This document shows, piece after piece, positions 24,881 through 37,349 of a stretch of 64,000 bases of DNA. Position 1 is the stretch's first letter. Each line of letters begins with the position of its first letter. The notes under the pieces were generated by a model. That model had not been told where the DNA came from. It saw only the letters and a program-made list of their open reading frames with translations, and did not search any database. The position numbers were made by a program, and so were the translations under genes. Source of the stretch: Blasia pusilla (lineage: Eukaryota; Marchantiophyta; Marchantiopsida; Blasiales); assembly GCA_050084515.1 (NCBI GenBank), contig CM114274.1, positions 4,712,001 through 4,776,000 on the forward strand, read 5' to 3'.

Positions 24881-25440
24881 ATGGAATATTCCTTATATGC
24901 AATCACAAGTGAGAAGCTAGATAAGTATAATTACAATGTTTGTAAGTTTCGTATGAAATAATTTCTCATGGGTCAAGAAGTATGGAAGCTTCTTATAAGT
25001 GATGAGGCCAAGCCAGAAGGTGACTCAACAGACTTGAATGTTCGTGTTGGAACAAACGCTCACAGAAAGGCAAGTAATCCACTACATTTTAAGAAAGTTC
25101 AATTCATCAATGATAGGCCATATTCAAGATGTTGATACTCCGAAGAAGGCCTATGATGCATTGGAAAAGCTATTCTAGACATCTACAAAGGCCATAAAGC
25201 TTCATCTGAAATAAAAATTGAACGAAGTGAGAAAAGGATCGTAGATCATCAATGACTATGTTTTAGATATCAGACATATTGTTGATCAATTCAATAGCAT
25301 TAGAGTGACAGTAGAAGATGACGATGTGATTTTGTTCACTCTTCAAGGCCTTCCAAAGGATTACAAGTCCTTTGAGATCTCTATCTTTGTGAGAGAGAAG
25401 TATCCAACCTTTCAAGAGTTAGTCCCACTGTTAATCAGTT
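24881..25440 (+). pseudogene. Copia gag remnant
   Basis: From ATG 24881 the reading EKLDKYNYNVCKFRMK is the start of the copia gag (UBN2-like) domain, followed by MGQEVWKLLI. The later reading INDYVLDIRHIVDQFNSI and VILFTLQGLPKDYKSF are typical of gag helices. At least three in-frame stops and a frameshift separate these blocks. A CCHC knuckle is not legible between 25700 and 25760, where only KFCFKK remains. Confidence 0.8.
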
Positions 25441-25786
25441 AGGATATGCGCATAGTAGGCAGTGGTACCTCGTCTAGTCTGCAAGAGAATGCGCTATTGG
25501 TCGGTAATGAATCAAATAGAGAGAGGGATCGTGGTAGAAGCTTCCGTGGTCGTGATGGATATCAACATATGGAGGAAGAGGCACTTAATATAACGTCACT
25601 CGATGAACTACGAACTAGTACCAGACACAAACATAAGGTGATGATGGTGATAATCGTTGGGGTCGAGATCAACAGTAGAGGATCCATAGATCTTGCACTT
25701 ACAGTGGGATAAAGGATCAATATGCAAAGTTTTGCTTCAAGAAGAAGGCGGATATAAGAACAAGAGCCTTACAACAACAAAAATAT

Positions 25787-26143
25787 GTGGAGCAAAAACA
25801 CCAAGAGCAATACCAAGAACAACAACATTTACAAATTAAGCATCTTTTGGTCATGACTCATCATATGGGAGCAATGGTCAAGAAAGACTCGATAGCAAAT
25901 TGGTACATCTACTCTGGTGCATCAAATCACATGACCTCACAAGCTAAATGGTTCAGTAGTATCGAGCCAGTGAAAGATCTTATAATAGTGCTCACAAGAG
26001 ATGACACTCAACATCATATCACGCATTTTGCTAAAGTTTCAATAGCATCCGATGGTCGTTGTGCTATTCGAAATATTCTCTATGTTCCTACCATTGCAAG
26101 AAACTTGATCTCTGTAGGACATATAGTAGAACATGATTATTAA
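25787..26143 (+). pseudogene. Copia protease remnant with mutated catalytic Asp
   Basis: The reading contains NWYIYSGASNHMT, the copia protease active site, which is normally 'W-x-h-D-S-G-A-S-x-H-M'. The catalytic Asp codon at 25910-25912 is TAC (Tyr), a single G to T change, so this protease is dead. The strand NILYVPTIARNLISVG near the end is the conserved C-terminal part of the copia protease domain. Confidence 0.9.
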
Positions 26144-26289
26144 GTGAAGTTTAACACAAATGGTTGTTTTCATTGAAACAATGGATAACCAGACTACGAT
26201 AGCCAAAAAAATTAGATATTATAGAATGTTCAAATTAGATGTTTCTATGCCAAAGATTCAAACATGAATGTATGATCAAACTGACCAAC

Positions 26290-27207
26290 AAGACAAAGAT
26301 CTAAATATGTGGCATAAGAGAATTAGACATATGAATCTTCAAAGATTATAAAGTCATTCATCATCTAATCTAGTAATAAGGTTTCCTAAATTAGTAAGTC
26401 ATACTCCGTTAGAGGTATGTCATGCTCGCTAATTTTGAAAACAAGCTAGATTTCCATTTCCAAAGCAAGATAGAAGAGCATCTAAGATATTGAGTTGATT
26501 CACAATGATGTATGGATGACAGCACAACATAGCCTTAGTGGTTTCGATTATTTTGTTTCATTTATTGATGACTTCTCTAGATATATATGGGTATATTTTC
26601 TGAAAGCCAAGCTAGAGATATTCTCAATTTCCAGGCATTCAGAGTTATAGTAGAGAAGCATAGTGGAGAACACATTCTAAAATTGCGTTGTGATGGAGGA
26701 GGAGAGTATCTTTCAACAGAGTTTGATGATTACTTACGTCAGAATGATATCCAACGTCAAGTAACTTTCCGTTACACTCCACAACAAAATGGAATGGCTG
26801 AGAGGAAGAATCGACATATTGATGAGGCGGCACGAGCTATGCTAAATGAGAAGAACATGCTTGAGGTGTATTGGGCAAAGGTTGTAGCTTGTGAACTCTT
26901 CTTAATCAACCGAACTCCAACAAAATAAGTTCATGATAAGACTCTATTCGAAGTCTTCATAGGAAGTAAACTTTATTTTTCCTTCTTGAAAGTATTTGGT
27001 TGTATTTGTTATGCTCATGTTCCTTCTAAAAGACGACAGAAATTAGACCCCAAATGTGAAAGATATATATTTATTGGCTACACTGATGGAACTAAGGGAT
27101 ATAAGTGCTACATTCCATCCTCTAGGCAGCTTATTAATAATCGTGATGTTATCTTTGATGAGCTTAAGTCATGGTATGCTCCATTTGTGCGTCTGGTCCA
27201 TCTCTAA
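26290..27207 (+). pseudogene. Copia integrase remnant
   Basis: A GAG-pre-integrase segment (DLNMWHKRIRHMNLQRL) near 26300 retains only part of the zinc motif. The catalytic core follows with FIDDFSRYIWVYF (different frame, about 26560) and then LRCDGGGEY (second Asp) and QQNGMAERKNR (Glu) in the 26587-26928 stretch. After a stop at 26926 the core tail continues at 26986 with KVFGCICYAHVP and YIFIGYTDGTKGYK, the copia signature at the integrase C-terminus. Confidence 0.9.
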
Positions 27208-27439
27208 ACTCGTATGTTGAGAGAGAGAATATGACTCTTAACCAATAGATATTGCCTACAAATTCCCAAATACTAGTGTAGGATTAGGAGAGGTCCTAGA
27301 TTCGTTAGTTAAATCTGTGAGTCCATGGACGGGTTGAGTACGTATTCAATCTATTGACATTAGTTAGAGCTCGAGTCAAGTGTTAGAGGCATCTATGTCT
27401 GAACAAAAACTTTGTAGGTCAAGTAGAGTCGTACATATT

Positions 27440-28985
27440 GTTCATAGTTTCATAAATGAAGGTTTTCTTGTGACACATCATGCATATATGATGACTACCC
27501 TTTAAGAACAGGAGACGAGTTGTTTTGAAGAAGTTGCGAGTAAAGTCGAATGGATTGAAGCTATGGAAGATGAGATTGCTGAATTAAGACATCAATAGAC
27601 CTGGGAGCTTGTTGATGTACCTTATGATAAGGAAGCTATTGGTTGCAAATAGATTTACAAAATTAAGCGCAATCAAGATAGTACAGTTACTAAGTACAAA
27701 GCCAAATTAGTGGCTAAGGGTTATGCACAACAATATGGCATCGATTATGAGGAAACGGTTAGCCCTTTTGCAAAGATGGCAACTATGAGAATAGTGATTG
27801 CAATTGTAGTAAAGAAGAAGTGGAGATAATATCACATAGACATCAGTAATGCCTTCTTGAATAGAGATCTATATGAGGAGGTATATATGACTCAACCACT
27901 TAGATATGAGTATCCTAAGTTTCCATTTCGTGTAGGCGGGTTGAAGAAAGCTCTATAAGTACTCAAACAAGCTCTTAGAGCTTGGTATGGCAAGATTACA
28001 TACGTCATACAAGATTTGGGCTTTAGGTATGGGATTTTGACTCCTAGTTATATGTCTCGAGAGGACAAGATCATACGCTTTTCATTGTGTTGTATGTTGA
28101 CGACCTATTGGTTACTAGGAGTAATTAGCATATGGTACAACAAATCGAGCTAAAGTTAACATTTGATATGAAGGACTTGGGAGAACTCAAGTACTTCCTT
28201 GGTGTCATATCATATTTTGAAAGCATGTGAATAGCATATTGTCGTTGTAATAGCCACATACTCTCTCCAATCTTGTTAAAGTCAACATCATAGTGTAAAG
28301 CTAAGTTGATGAAAGAGAGTTGCTTGCAGATTCTAATATGTACAGGCGCATGGTTTGAAGTTTGATCTATCTGACTATAACTAGGCTAGATTTGAGCATT
28401 GTCGTTGGTCTAGTTAGCCAATTTATGAAAGCACCTCGAAAACCTCACCATGATGGTGTGAGTAGGATTATGCGGTATGTGAAATTATGTGTTCAATTCG
28501 GGCTTCAATTTGAACCTTCTCCGAGTTTATAATTACAAGGATTCACACTTGCTGATTGGGCAGGAAGCGTGTCTGATCGACACTCCACATCTGATTATTC
28601 ATTTACTTTGGGAAGCGCAGCTATAAGTTGGGCTTCAAAGAAGTAACCTAAAATTGCTTTATCTTCAATAGAGGCTGAATACAGAGAAGCAACCAATGCA
28701 ACATGTGAGGTGGTGTGGCTTCATCGATTCCTTATTAAGATTGGTGTTAGTAACTTAAGACCTAGTATAATATCTGCATAAAATATTAGTAGCATCAAGC
28801 TTGCTAATGACCCTTTGTTTCATGCTCGAACAAAGAATATTGAGGTGCACTATCGTTTTATTAGAGAGAAAGTGTTTGTAGGAGAAACTGATCTTGTGTA
28901 TATAGGTACATATTAGTAAATTGATGATATATTTACAAAGGCATTGTATAGGGATAAATTTAAGATGTTTAGAAACAAGATAGGT
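27440..28985 (+). pseudogene. Copia reverse transcriptase and RNase H remnant
   Basis: RT readings in order are EWIEAMEDEIAELRHQ, YKAKLVAKGYAQQYGIDYEE, TVSPFAKMATMR, HIDISNAFLN and then, in another frame near 28090, VLYVDDLLVTR with the catalytic YVDD. RNase H follows with GFTLADWAGSVSDRHSTSDY, ALSSIEAEYREA and KNIEVHYRFIREK. About ten stops and several frameshifts make it non-functional. Confidence 0.92.
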
Positions 28986-29016
28986 GTTAGAGATATTGAT
29001 ATGAGTTTGAGGGGAG

Positions 29017-29325
29017 TATTGAAGAGTGAGTTATAGTCAAGCTCATCGTTACCCAAACTACTATATTTGGTACTCACACGAAGTAGGAAAGCTTAATCTT
29101 GGTTAGTCAGTTAAACGTGATTTTCTTAACTAGGGTTGATTAATCACAATTATTCTAACCCAAGGTTATGGTTAGGGTTGCTTATACATACCCTGTATAA
29201 TTGAAAAGGGGACCAGCCTCCACTCATTCTCTTATTGCAAAATTTTGTTCTTCAAGGTGATGTCATTGGTGTGTGAGTGTGAGAGTTTTTTCCCACCAGT
29301 TATGCTTCTTTAGCAATTTTCTACA
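29017..29325 (+). repeat. 3' LTR of the copia element
   Basis: Starts TATTGAAGAGTGAG directly after the GGGGAG end of the polypurine tract and ends TTTTCTACA. It differs from the 5' LTR at many positions, mostly transitions. Confidence 0.85.
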
Positions 29326-30629
29326 GTATCAAGATAGGATGAGCCAGACAGCTAAATTTGGAAATGCCATGTTGGATTTCAAGAGGATCGTGTTGGAAGA
29401 TAGGATATTGGCAAGAGAGGAGAAGCAAGTAAGGAAGGAAAATTATTTCAAATGTATGAGTGTTCATCAAATTTAATTGATGGTAGATCTAAGTAAGCCA
29501 GGGAAGACTATGGAAAAGATTACCTTCCTCGTGGATAAGCATGTGCAATATAATGATATAGAATGTGGAAATGAGTTTATATTTGTTCACAGTATAGGAG
29601 AATGATGGTTTAGTTTTCAACCTAGATCATAGTCCTAGTACCAAAATTAGCATATTCATTGGTGTTTGAAATAGAAAAAATGGCTTCATTTTGTTGGTGA
29701 TTTTGTGATGATTTAAATCTTTGTACTTTTTGGGAACTGTACATTGGTCATGTGTTACTTGTTTTACATTAACAAGTAACTAGCACCATCTATTCTCCAT
29801 AGTATACAAGGGGTGACTTGTATCTACCATTCCTCTCGGTAAAATCATAACATACACCACCATGGGATATATTTCATTTTTTTTGCATAATAAGAAACAC
29901 GTGGTTGAGGATGGATTCATCAAGCTCATAGATATCAACTTTTTGATGGTGGCAACAACATGATGTTTAACATTGAATGGGTGATCCCTTGTTAAGACTA
30001 TATGTTAGGATTAGTCATTCTCTCTTCTCAATGTACAAGTAAGGAAAATAGTCCTAGCTTAGTGTGGTATCAAATACTCAAGTCTCATTTCACTTGATGA
30101 CTCTAGATCTCTCACTTGATATAATCCATTTATCCATCATCCATAAACTCGACACATGCAAATCAGATCTGATTGACTAACCATGCAACGCATGAAAGGA
30201 AGTTTTATTCATGAAAATCCTCCATCATTTTAATATAGTAGGTCCTCTTTTATGCAAGATGGATGGAATAAAAAAAAGATGACATAAATCATATAGGGAG
30301 CTGATTGTGTGTAAGACATGCTTGCATGACGTCTAATCTTTATTCGGATCCCCTATCTTTGGAAATTTTGGAGGTATTAGCATCAATTGATGATAAGGGC
30401 TATTTTTTCTTATTTTGATTCTTGGTCCTCTTCACTCAACGATAGTCATAGTAGACATTTAAGAGTTGTATAGGAGTCCACAACATATGACCAACATGAC
30501 CAAACGTCTACTATGACTATCGTTCTTTAGTTGTTTGTGTAACTTCTTTAAGGAGTGCATCGTAGAGTTAAACTTCTACTCCTCCTTGTTCCTCGAAGGA
30601 TGAATTACCCTGAGTTTTGCAAGCGGTCT
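29326..30629. other. Intergenic DNA with a foldback at 30438-30524
   Basis: No gene recognised. A 67-codon open stretch crossing the 3' LTR end is not protein-like. The only distinct structure is the inverted repeat listed separately. Confidence 0.4.
30438..30524. repeat. Perfect 19-bp inverted repeat, 49-nt spacer
   Basis: AACGATAGTCATAGTAGAC (30438-30456) is exactly reverse-complemented at 30506-30524. Pairing resumes for three more bases inside after one mismatch. The size fits a small foldback transposon remnant or an RNA hairpin. No flanking duplication is evident. Confidence 0.85.
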
Positions 30630-31455
30630 AAAAGTATTGATTTGAATATTAAGGACTCAACGGGTTGGACGTTTAGAAGGAAGCCAAGAAGCCGCCAATG
30701 GCAAGCGCTAATCGGGTTGAGTCTCCCAAAGTGCGTTTTATCTCCCTAGGGAACCTCTTCCCAAGACTTGATCAATATCCACAATACATTTTCCTATGCC
30801 CCAACATATCACTTAATCCCCCAAGGTGTATTCCTAACGGTGTCTTCACTCAAACTTGAAACACGACCTAACATGCATCATGGTTAGTTCCTTGTTCATG
30901 GACTTGAGTGGATAGGGAATGAAAGTGTCCTCTCCTATAAGTTCTTTTGGGGTTCTTTATGGAAATCCCATATTCCCCATCGTCCCCCTTAGGCCCTTTA
31001 TTTTTTCCCTCATCCTAACAATCATTCGCGCTTTGTGAACCCGCGTTTGACTAGCCATTCCCGAACTCAAGATGGCTTGGTAGAGGTTTCATACATATTA
31101 TGAAAATATTAATTTCCCAAATGTATCTTGGAGCTTCAACCCTTGTTTTTTGGGCTCGTGGCTAGCGCCCATATTGACTCTCATCATTTGGTGTCTCGTG
31201 GTTGTCTTTTCGAGCATCGGGTTTTGCCACTAGTCTCATGACATCTTGCATGCAGCTACCTTGACTACGTGCATGAGTAGCTATGCCCATTTCTCATCTA
31301 AATCTAGTCTTAAGGCGTGTGTAGGTCTTACCTATTGGTTTCACCACCAATCATAGTCTTACGACTAGCTTATATAAGTTCAAACTTGGGTGGGTCACTC
31401 CAAAGTCTTTCCTCCTGCTAGCATGGATGCCATAGACTTCACTATTCACGATGGA
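30630..31455 (-). repeat. Solo LTR of the 10.4-16.6 kb gypsy family
   Basis: Same orientation as the LTRs at 10.4 and 15.6 kb. Shared blocks in order include TTAATCCCCCAAG near 30812, AGTTCTTTTGGGGTTCTT near 30940, TAGGCCCTTTATTTTTTCCC near 30990, CATATTGACTCTCATCATTT near 31170, TCTCATGACATCTTGCATG near 31236 and CCTCCTGCTAGCATGGATGC near 31411. No second LTR at the right distance was seen. Confidence 0.5.
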
Positions 31456-34400
31456 GTGCCACCTAGATATTAGAACTCCAATGCAATGGTCGTTCACCAC
31501 CCTTGTATGAGTGAGGTGTTGAATTCCTCCTTGTCTCTATTGTGAGTTGCCATTATGAAAACAAAAATTAGCTATGGAAGAGGCGAGTAGTCACTATTTC
31601 CCATAGGTACTACCCTTCTGTAAAGGTATTTTGGAGGGATGAGCAACGCCAGAGTGAAGACCGCTTGAGGCAATTGTAGTCTTAATAGGACCAAGGAAAA
31701 CTTGGAGAAGATTCGAATGTTAGAAATTTGAAGCAACAAAAAGTAATTTTTGTAAACCTCCAATACTTTCAATTACAAATTGTGGAATTTGTGAAGGATT
31801 TTTACCAATGAAGGTGAAGATCCATTTTCTATCATCACAAAGCATTTGTGCACTTATGGAGTATCAACACTTGCGGTCATAGTAAGTCTCCCCTAAGTAC
31901 AAGGGTCTTTAAATTAGTGCCAAAAAAGATATGTTCATCAAACCCATGCAACATGAGAACCCCTTCTTGGCAACCTCAGAGGGGATTCTATGACTCTATG
32001 TCTATTCAACCACTTGATTTAATTTGGAAGTTTATCATACAAAGAAATCATGCATTCAGTAGTGAAATTCACCATGGATCCATGGGAAATGACCATAGGA
32101 GCAGCGAACAAGCCAAGCATGAACTGTTGCCATTACGGCTCAATCTATCAAGTTTGATAGCCGATCGTAGTACCACTGACATTTGCAAATTGGGTTTGGT
32201 GGTGTGAAATATTTGATGGTCTTTGATGAGGTTTCATAACTTATACAAGGAATCCAATTTCATCTTGGTGAATTGACATAATGATGGTAATGAATATTTA
32301 GATTTACCAAGAGCTTTGATTTGTCAATAATTTCTTCACTATTAACATAAATGACATATATAGTTGGAATATGTTGGTCTCATGATTACCATTATGCTCA
32401 TCATCTAAACTAAAATCCTAATTGTCATCCGATGAATTTGTGTCAATCAATAGATCATATTCTTAGTCAACAGAGCCATGGAACTCGTTGGTCCCTAGTA
32501 AACTTCCACTAACCTAGATGCCGCCATCACTAATGTTAGATGATTCATTTGGATTGGAGATTGCCATACAAACACTTCCACTCTCCAAATCATCACAAAG
32601 AAGTTTGAACTCCATAAGTCAACGAGTATCTCTCAACAACTTTTGTCTTTCGGAAAATTGATAAATATTTCACGACTTCTACCTCCTTCCCTTCTTTCAT
32701 GAGGTTGTCAAGCCTTGGAATAAGAAATTATTGCATGAAATATGCAAGAAGAAATCCCTTGCAATTGAATATAGCATAATTGAAGCTCAACCATAATCTT
32801 GACATAGGAATTCATTTACATCAAATTTTGCAATAACAAAGTCCATTTGGACTAACTAAGCATGTAGTGAAGACATCTTAATTCCGACTAAATTTCGGAC
32901 TTCACAAAGGCTTTGGAAAATGCACAATCTCTTTGCAACTATTTGACTTAAAAAAAAATTGAGATTCAAACTAGGCACTTTCTTGATAATTGGTTTATTT
33001 GGCGATTGAACTGAAGTGGGTAGGGGATTTTAGGGCCTTGCTTTTGGGCATTCGCTTAGGATTTGTAACCTATTATATTCTTTTAGTAAATAATTTTCTT
33101 AAACTTGTGCATCTTTCCACTAAAAAGAACCCCACTATGGAGAGTATGAGACCCCAAATACGGGTGGCATATAGTGTAACAATTAGGCACAACGTGGTGA
33201 AAAAAGTACAAGTGGAGAAAAATGAGGATAAAATTCCATATTTTTGGCAAGTGCTAAGAGGTAGGTGAAAAATGCCAGTTAAGTGTAGCTACTCATTGTA
33301 GAAACAAGAATAAAATGCATATGGTTATGAAACTTGTGGAGGTGAGGTTGTGGGGGCAGTAACCGAATAATTTTTGATGTCGATAAATGGATTGGCATGC
33401 ACTATGTGCTGAAATTTCATTTACTATGAGGGCTGTAATTATGAGTGTTAAAATTAGTAAAAAATATAGCAATGTAGGTTGGTGTAGGCAAGCCCTTTTA
33501 AAAGTAGCAATATGTAGCAAAATATTTGTTGCTAAATGCAAAGCTACTATTAAAATGCTAAACGGAACGACGACAAATCAGGTGAAGCATATGTGTACAC
33601 AACACGCAGTGGTGATGTGGATGGGTGGCGACTCCTATGATTGAGGAATGTAATGCAGAAAGGATACAATCTATTGCCAAGGATGTTGTATTGATAGTGA
33701 GTTATGAAGATGCATGAGAATAATAGGACATTAGACGATTTAGACAATATGAAGCACCATGTTGTAGCACACCATGATAGCATAAATCCACACACAAGAA
33801 TAAAATTACAGGAGAAATTAAGGATTGATTTGTGAGCATGAGCTACAAAGAAATTGAACACACCCCATCCTAAAAAGCCCCGTCAAATTTTTTGGTATTA
33901 TTTCAATTGATTGTTCACTAACTACATCAAGTAGAAGATGTGCAAAAAGGTTGGTTACCTTAAAATGTCCTACTGCCCGCTAGTGATAAAAGTGGCAAAG
34001 TGAACTAGAAAATGTAATGAGAACTGCACCTGTGTAGAGAGCCGAACATACAGAGAAAATCAATGTACACGTTAACAATAAGACTTGCAATAGGTACGCG
34101 CAACATTATTTGGGTTGAAAAGGATACATTGACTAAGCCGTACCACAAATGACTTTATGAGTTGTGTGGGCCTACAGGAATGTATGTTGCTAGCTAGAAT
34201 GATCTACTTTATGGTGCACAAAATCTTGAGTGCAAAAATCTGGTTATGTAACTCCAAATCAGGTTGATAGTTGCACACATAGCTTCTCAAGTACATGTAG
34301 ATTATCAAGAATGTCTTTGACTTGTCTTTTGCATTAAGAGCAAGAATATTTTCAACATTGTAGTCTTGGTCTTTGGTAATTGATTGCATCATTATACGCA

Positions 34401-36479
34401 AAATATCATTGTCTTACTCACTATCATCAAGACGGTCCTAGACTATGCCAACATTCTTAAGTGGTGCATTGAATAACGTAGTTGGAACACTATCTCTGCA
34501 ATATACTGGGTCTCCCATACTTGATAGCTTAACTTTTATGTCAGGCGAATGGCTTCTTCTTTGTTTTTTTCCACCAATGTCAAGGCCTCATGAAAAAGGA
34601 ATATGGTAGCTAACACCTATCGGTGCGCCATATGAGGAGATGTCCTGCACCAAGAGAGATCAACACACATACAAGAAACAACATTTAAGAGTAGTATTAT
34701 TGGCCTAAGGTCCTGAAATATGCAATAAGTGGACATGTGGACACTTGCAAGCATGTTGTAGTAGCGACTTCATGCAATAACCGATATTTTGTGACCACTT
34801 GTAAGTCCCAATACTAGACAATGAGAGGGTAGAGGAGCACCAAGAGTAATGCAACTAAAAAGTGTGTAACTTGACATCATAAGTGATGGTATGAAAACAA
34901 AATAAGGTAAGTCTTAAAAAGCCAATGTTGCATGTGTATACAAAGATGGTAGGAGAAGGATACTGTAGAGTGGATAAAATTTATATATAAACGCGGTATG
35001 TAGTTAGTAGCAATAGTCTTAAGCAAAATTTTATGAGTCATGCACATCACAGAAGAAGTGGGTTGAATGTTATGGGTTGGTATGCCTATAAAACTCAGAT
35101 CTTCCTCAGTAAGAAAAAAAATGCCTATGGAATAGCACCGTTGTTGTATAAAAAATCACCCACTATGTAAACTCCTCTCTCATTAAATATTAGTGAGAGT
35201 TTTATTAGTTTAAAGTAAATTAGCTTAAGAAAATAAAAATTTCATGTTTAAATCTTTTTATGGTGTCTCTTTTATGCGGGCCCAATTTTAAAAAGAGGTA
35301 ATAAATGAGATATGAGATTATAAAAATAAAGTAGTGGGATTGATGCATTAATGGACAAAAAAAGTAGTCTTGGTTGGAGGATGGGGTAGTTGGGGTAGTT
35401 TGGAAGATATGAAATGAGTAAAGGAGGATATTTTGGAACAGATAAGATGTAATCTACTTGCGTCAAAATATGATTGGCTAAGGCTTGAGAAGAAGCCATG
35501 TGACATAAGATAAGATTAGCCCTATTTCGTACTCTTGTGGATTCCTTGTGAGTATGTAAAGAGGAGGAACCTTAAAGCGTTCATTACCTTCTACGTCATT
35601 TATTGAGTTTTCATGTCACTTTTGAGTGGATGGCATTGGGGCTTGCTTGCTCTTCCAGTGAGAATGGATTACCCCTCTTGGGGCGTAACTTGATAATGAT
35701 ATATTATTCGAGAGGTTTATAGAGTGTGGTATATGTGGAGACGAAAGACTTATGATCTTAAGGAAGTTGAATCATAATAGAGATAGTGGATGATTTTGTC
35801 TTGTTAGTTTCCTAAAGAGAGTGGATTATCCCTCTTGGGAGAGCAAATCCGCCAAAACCCATTCTCGAGGAGAGTCGAGGATGCGCGTCAAGTATGGATA
35901 CGGGTGGAGCACGAGTTGCACATGATTTTCTTTCACCCGTACAACATGAAGATTTCCTTTGTAGGTATGCATTGATTTAATTGATATCTAATTTACCATT
36001 TTGGAGAGGCATTCATGAACCAAGCCATGGAATCCCCAACTCTGGTGATTCTTCCTATTGTCACATATGGGAAGATATGGGATTGTACATTGTATGTTCT
36101 TTTATAGCGATACATGGATGTTGATAGGCATGCTTGGGTAGGTTTTAACACTAGTTGTGCTATTTTTCTTGCGTACAACCTACAATAATTTACAAGGACT
36201 TTATAATTAGGAATTTTAGGGTTTGATGTTATTAAGAAGTGATCGCCTCGTGAATCCTGTCGTGAGAGAATGGAGGGTTTATATAATAATTATGTACTGA
36301 AAAAGGGAACTTCTTATAGAGTCCACCTTGCATCAATCACGTCTGCCGCAGCTAGAAGGTCCGCCCTTACTCGAAAAATATTTCTCAACACAACACCGTA
36401 TTGGCTAGTGGCATGTTCCAAGTAGGCAAGATGTGGAAGCGGCTGTTCAAAAAAGATGATCAGGATTTATGTTATATCA
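31456..36479. other. AT-rich intergenic DNA, possibly decayed 3' part of the Helitron
   Basis: No gene recognised in about 5 kb. If the Helitron relic at 36.5-38.66 kb was full length, its helicase half would lie here on the minus strand, but no Walker A or other helicase motif is legible. A duplicated phrase (GGATTACCCCTCTTGGG at about 35667 and GGATTATCCCTCTTGGG at about 35823) points to local duplication. Confidence 0.4.
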
Positions 36480-36480
36480 C

Positions 36481-36608
36481 GAGGTATGTAACAATAGATT
36501 TTTGAAGTGACTTGTTTAACATCCTTCTCATCAACCCACAATATAATGTGTAAATGTAGACTCCCCCTACCCTATAGTTCATATATAATTAAGTAGTTGT
36601 GGACACTC
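36481..36608 (-). repeat. Second copy of the Helitron HUH-motif segment
   Basis: This 128-bp segment is a direct repeat of 37222-37349, with only about a dozen differences. On the minus strand it reads GSLHLHIILWVDEKDVK. The His-Leu-His triplet (codons 36556-36548) is a canonical His-hydrophobic-His motif. Both copies share the same TAG stop just upstream of GRGS, so the duplication is later than that mutation. Confidence 0.85.
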
Positions 36609-37221
36609 GTATCAAATAAATAGTCAAGGCGATGGCAATACAACGGTGTTGGTTGTATGCATATTGTTGTTGCATTCCTGTATAACTTAATGCGTCTATG
36701 GGATGGGCTAGAATCTACATAATGAACGCTTTTGTGATCTACGTATACTAGGAATCTTGAGGGATGTAAGCGATGCCTCGATGGACTATATATATATACT
36801 AGCCGTAATTTGGTTTCATCTAAACATTTAAGGCCCAAAGATTTTGCACATTCAGCAGTAATGTTAAGGGCACCCTAAGGCTCATACTTCACATCATATT
36901 TGAGATAAAATGACCAATACACATTTGTTACTCGTTGCAAATTCATATGGGCTCCCCATAACAACAAAATGACTGGGTGGTATGGGATAACATTGCAATG
37001 TTCCTTGCTAGGTCTATAGTAGGTCCATCTTAGAGTTTTTGGGTCAATGATAGGCTCTACCTGAGCATTTATAGTAGAGGGAAAGTCCATGCAAAAATAT
37101 GGCGCATTAATGATGCAAGCACCTTCTCTACATGTATATAAATGCTTAGTCGTCACTCACTGATGCAACTTATCAACTATGGTAGACCGATTAGGATGAC
37201 TTCCCACATAGGAGTTCACAT

Positions 37222-37349
37222 GAGGTATGAAGCAATAGATCCCTGAAGTGACCCATTTAACATCCTTCTCGTCAACCCACAATATAATGTGTGAATGTAG
37301 ACTTCCCCTACCCTATAACTCATATCTAATTAAGTAGTTGTGGACACTC
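37222..37349 (-). repeat. First copy of the Helitron HUH-motif segment
   Basis: Collinear with the rest of the Rep reading. Here the motif is His-Ser-His (codons 37297-37289), in GRGSLHSHIILWVDEKDVK, followed by VTSGIYCFIPHVNSYVGSH. See the copy at 36481-36608. Confidence 0.85.

Larger units (their letters stand above)
24066..29325 (+). mobile_element. Ty1/copia LTR retrotransposon, inactive
   Basis: Bounded by LTRs at 24066-24365 and 29017-29325 with matching sequence along their length. A decayed primer-binding site TTGTATCAAAACG (related to the initiator Met-tRNA site TGGTATCAGAGC) follows the 5' LTR, and a GAGTTTGAGGGGAG polypurine tract precedes the 3' LTR. The interior reads in copia order: gag, protease, integrase, reverse transcriptase, RNase H. 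Stops occur throughout, many of the CAA to TAA or TGG to TAG type. The flanks atatc (left) and gtatc (right) agree at 4 of 5 bases, a likely decayed target-site duplication. Confidence 0.93.
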
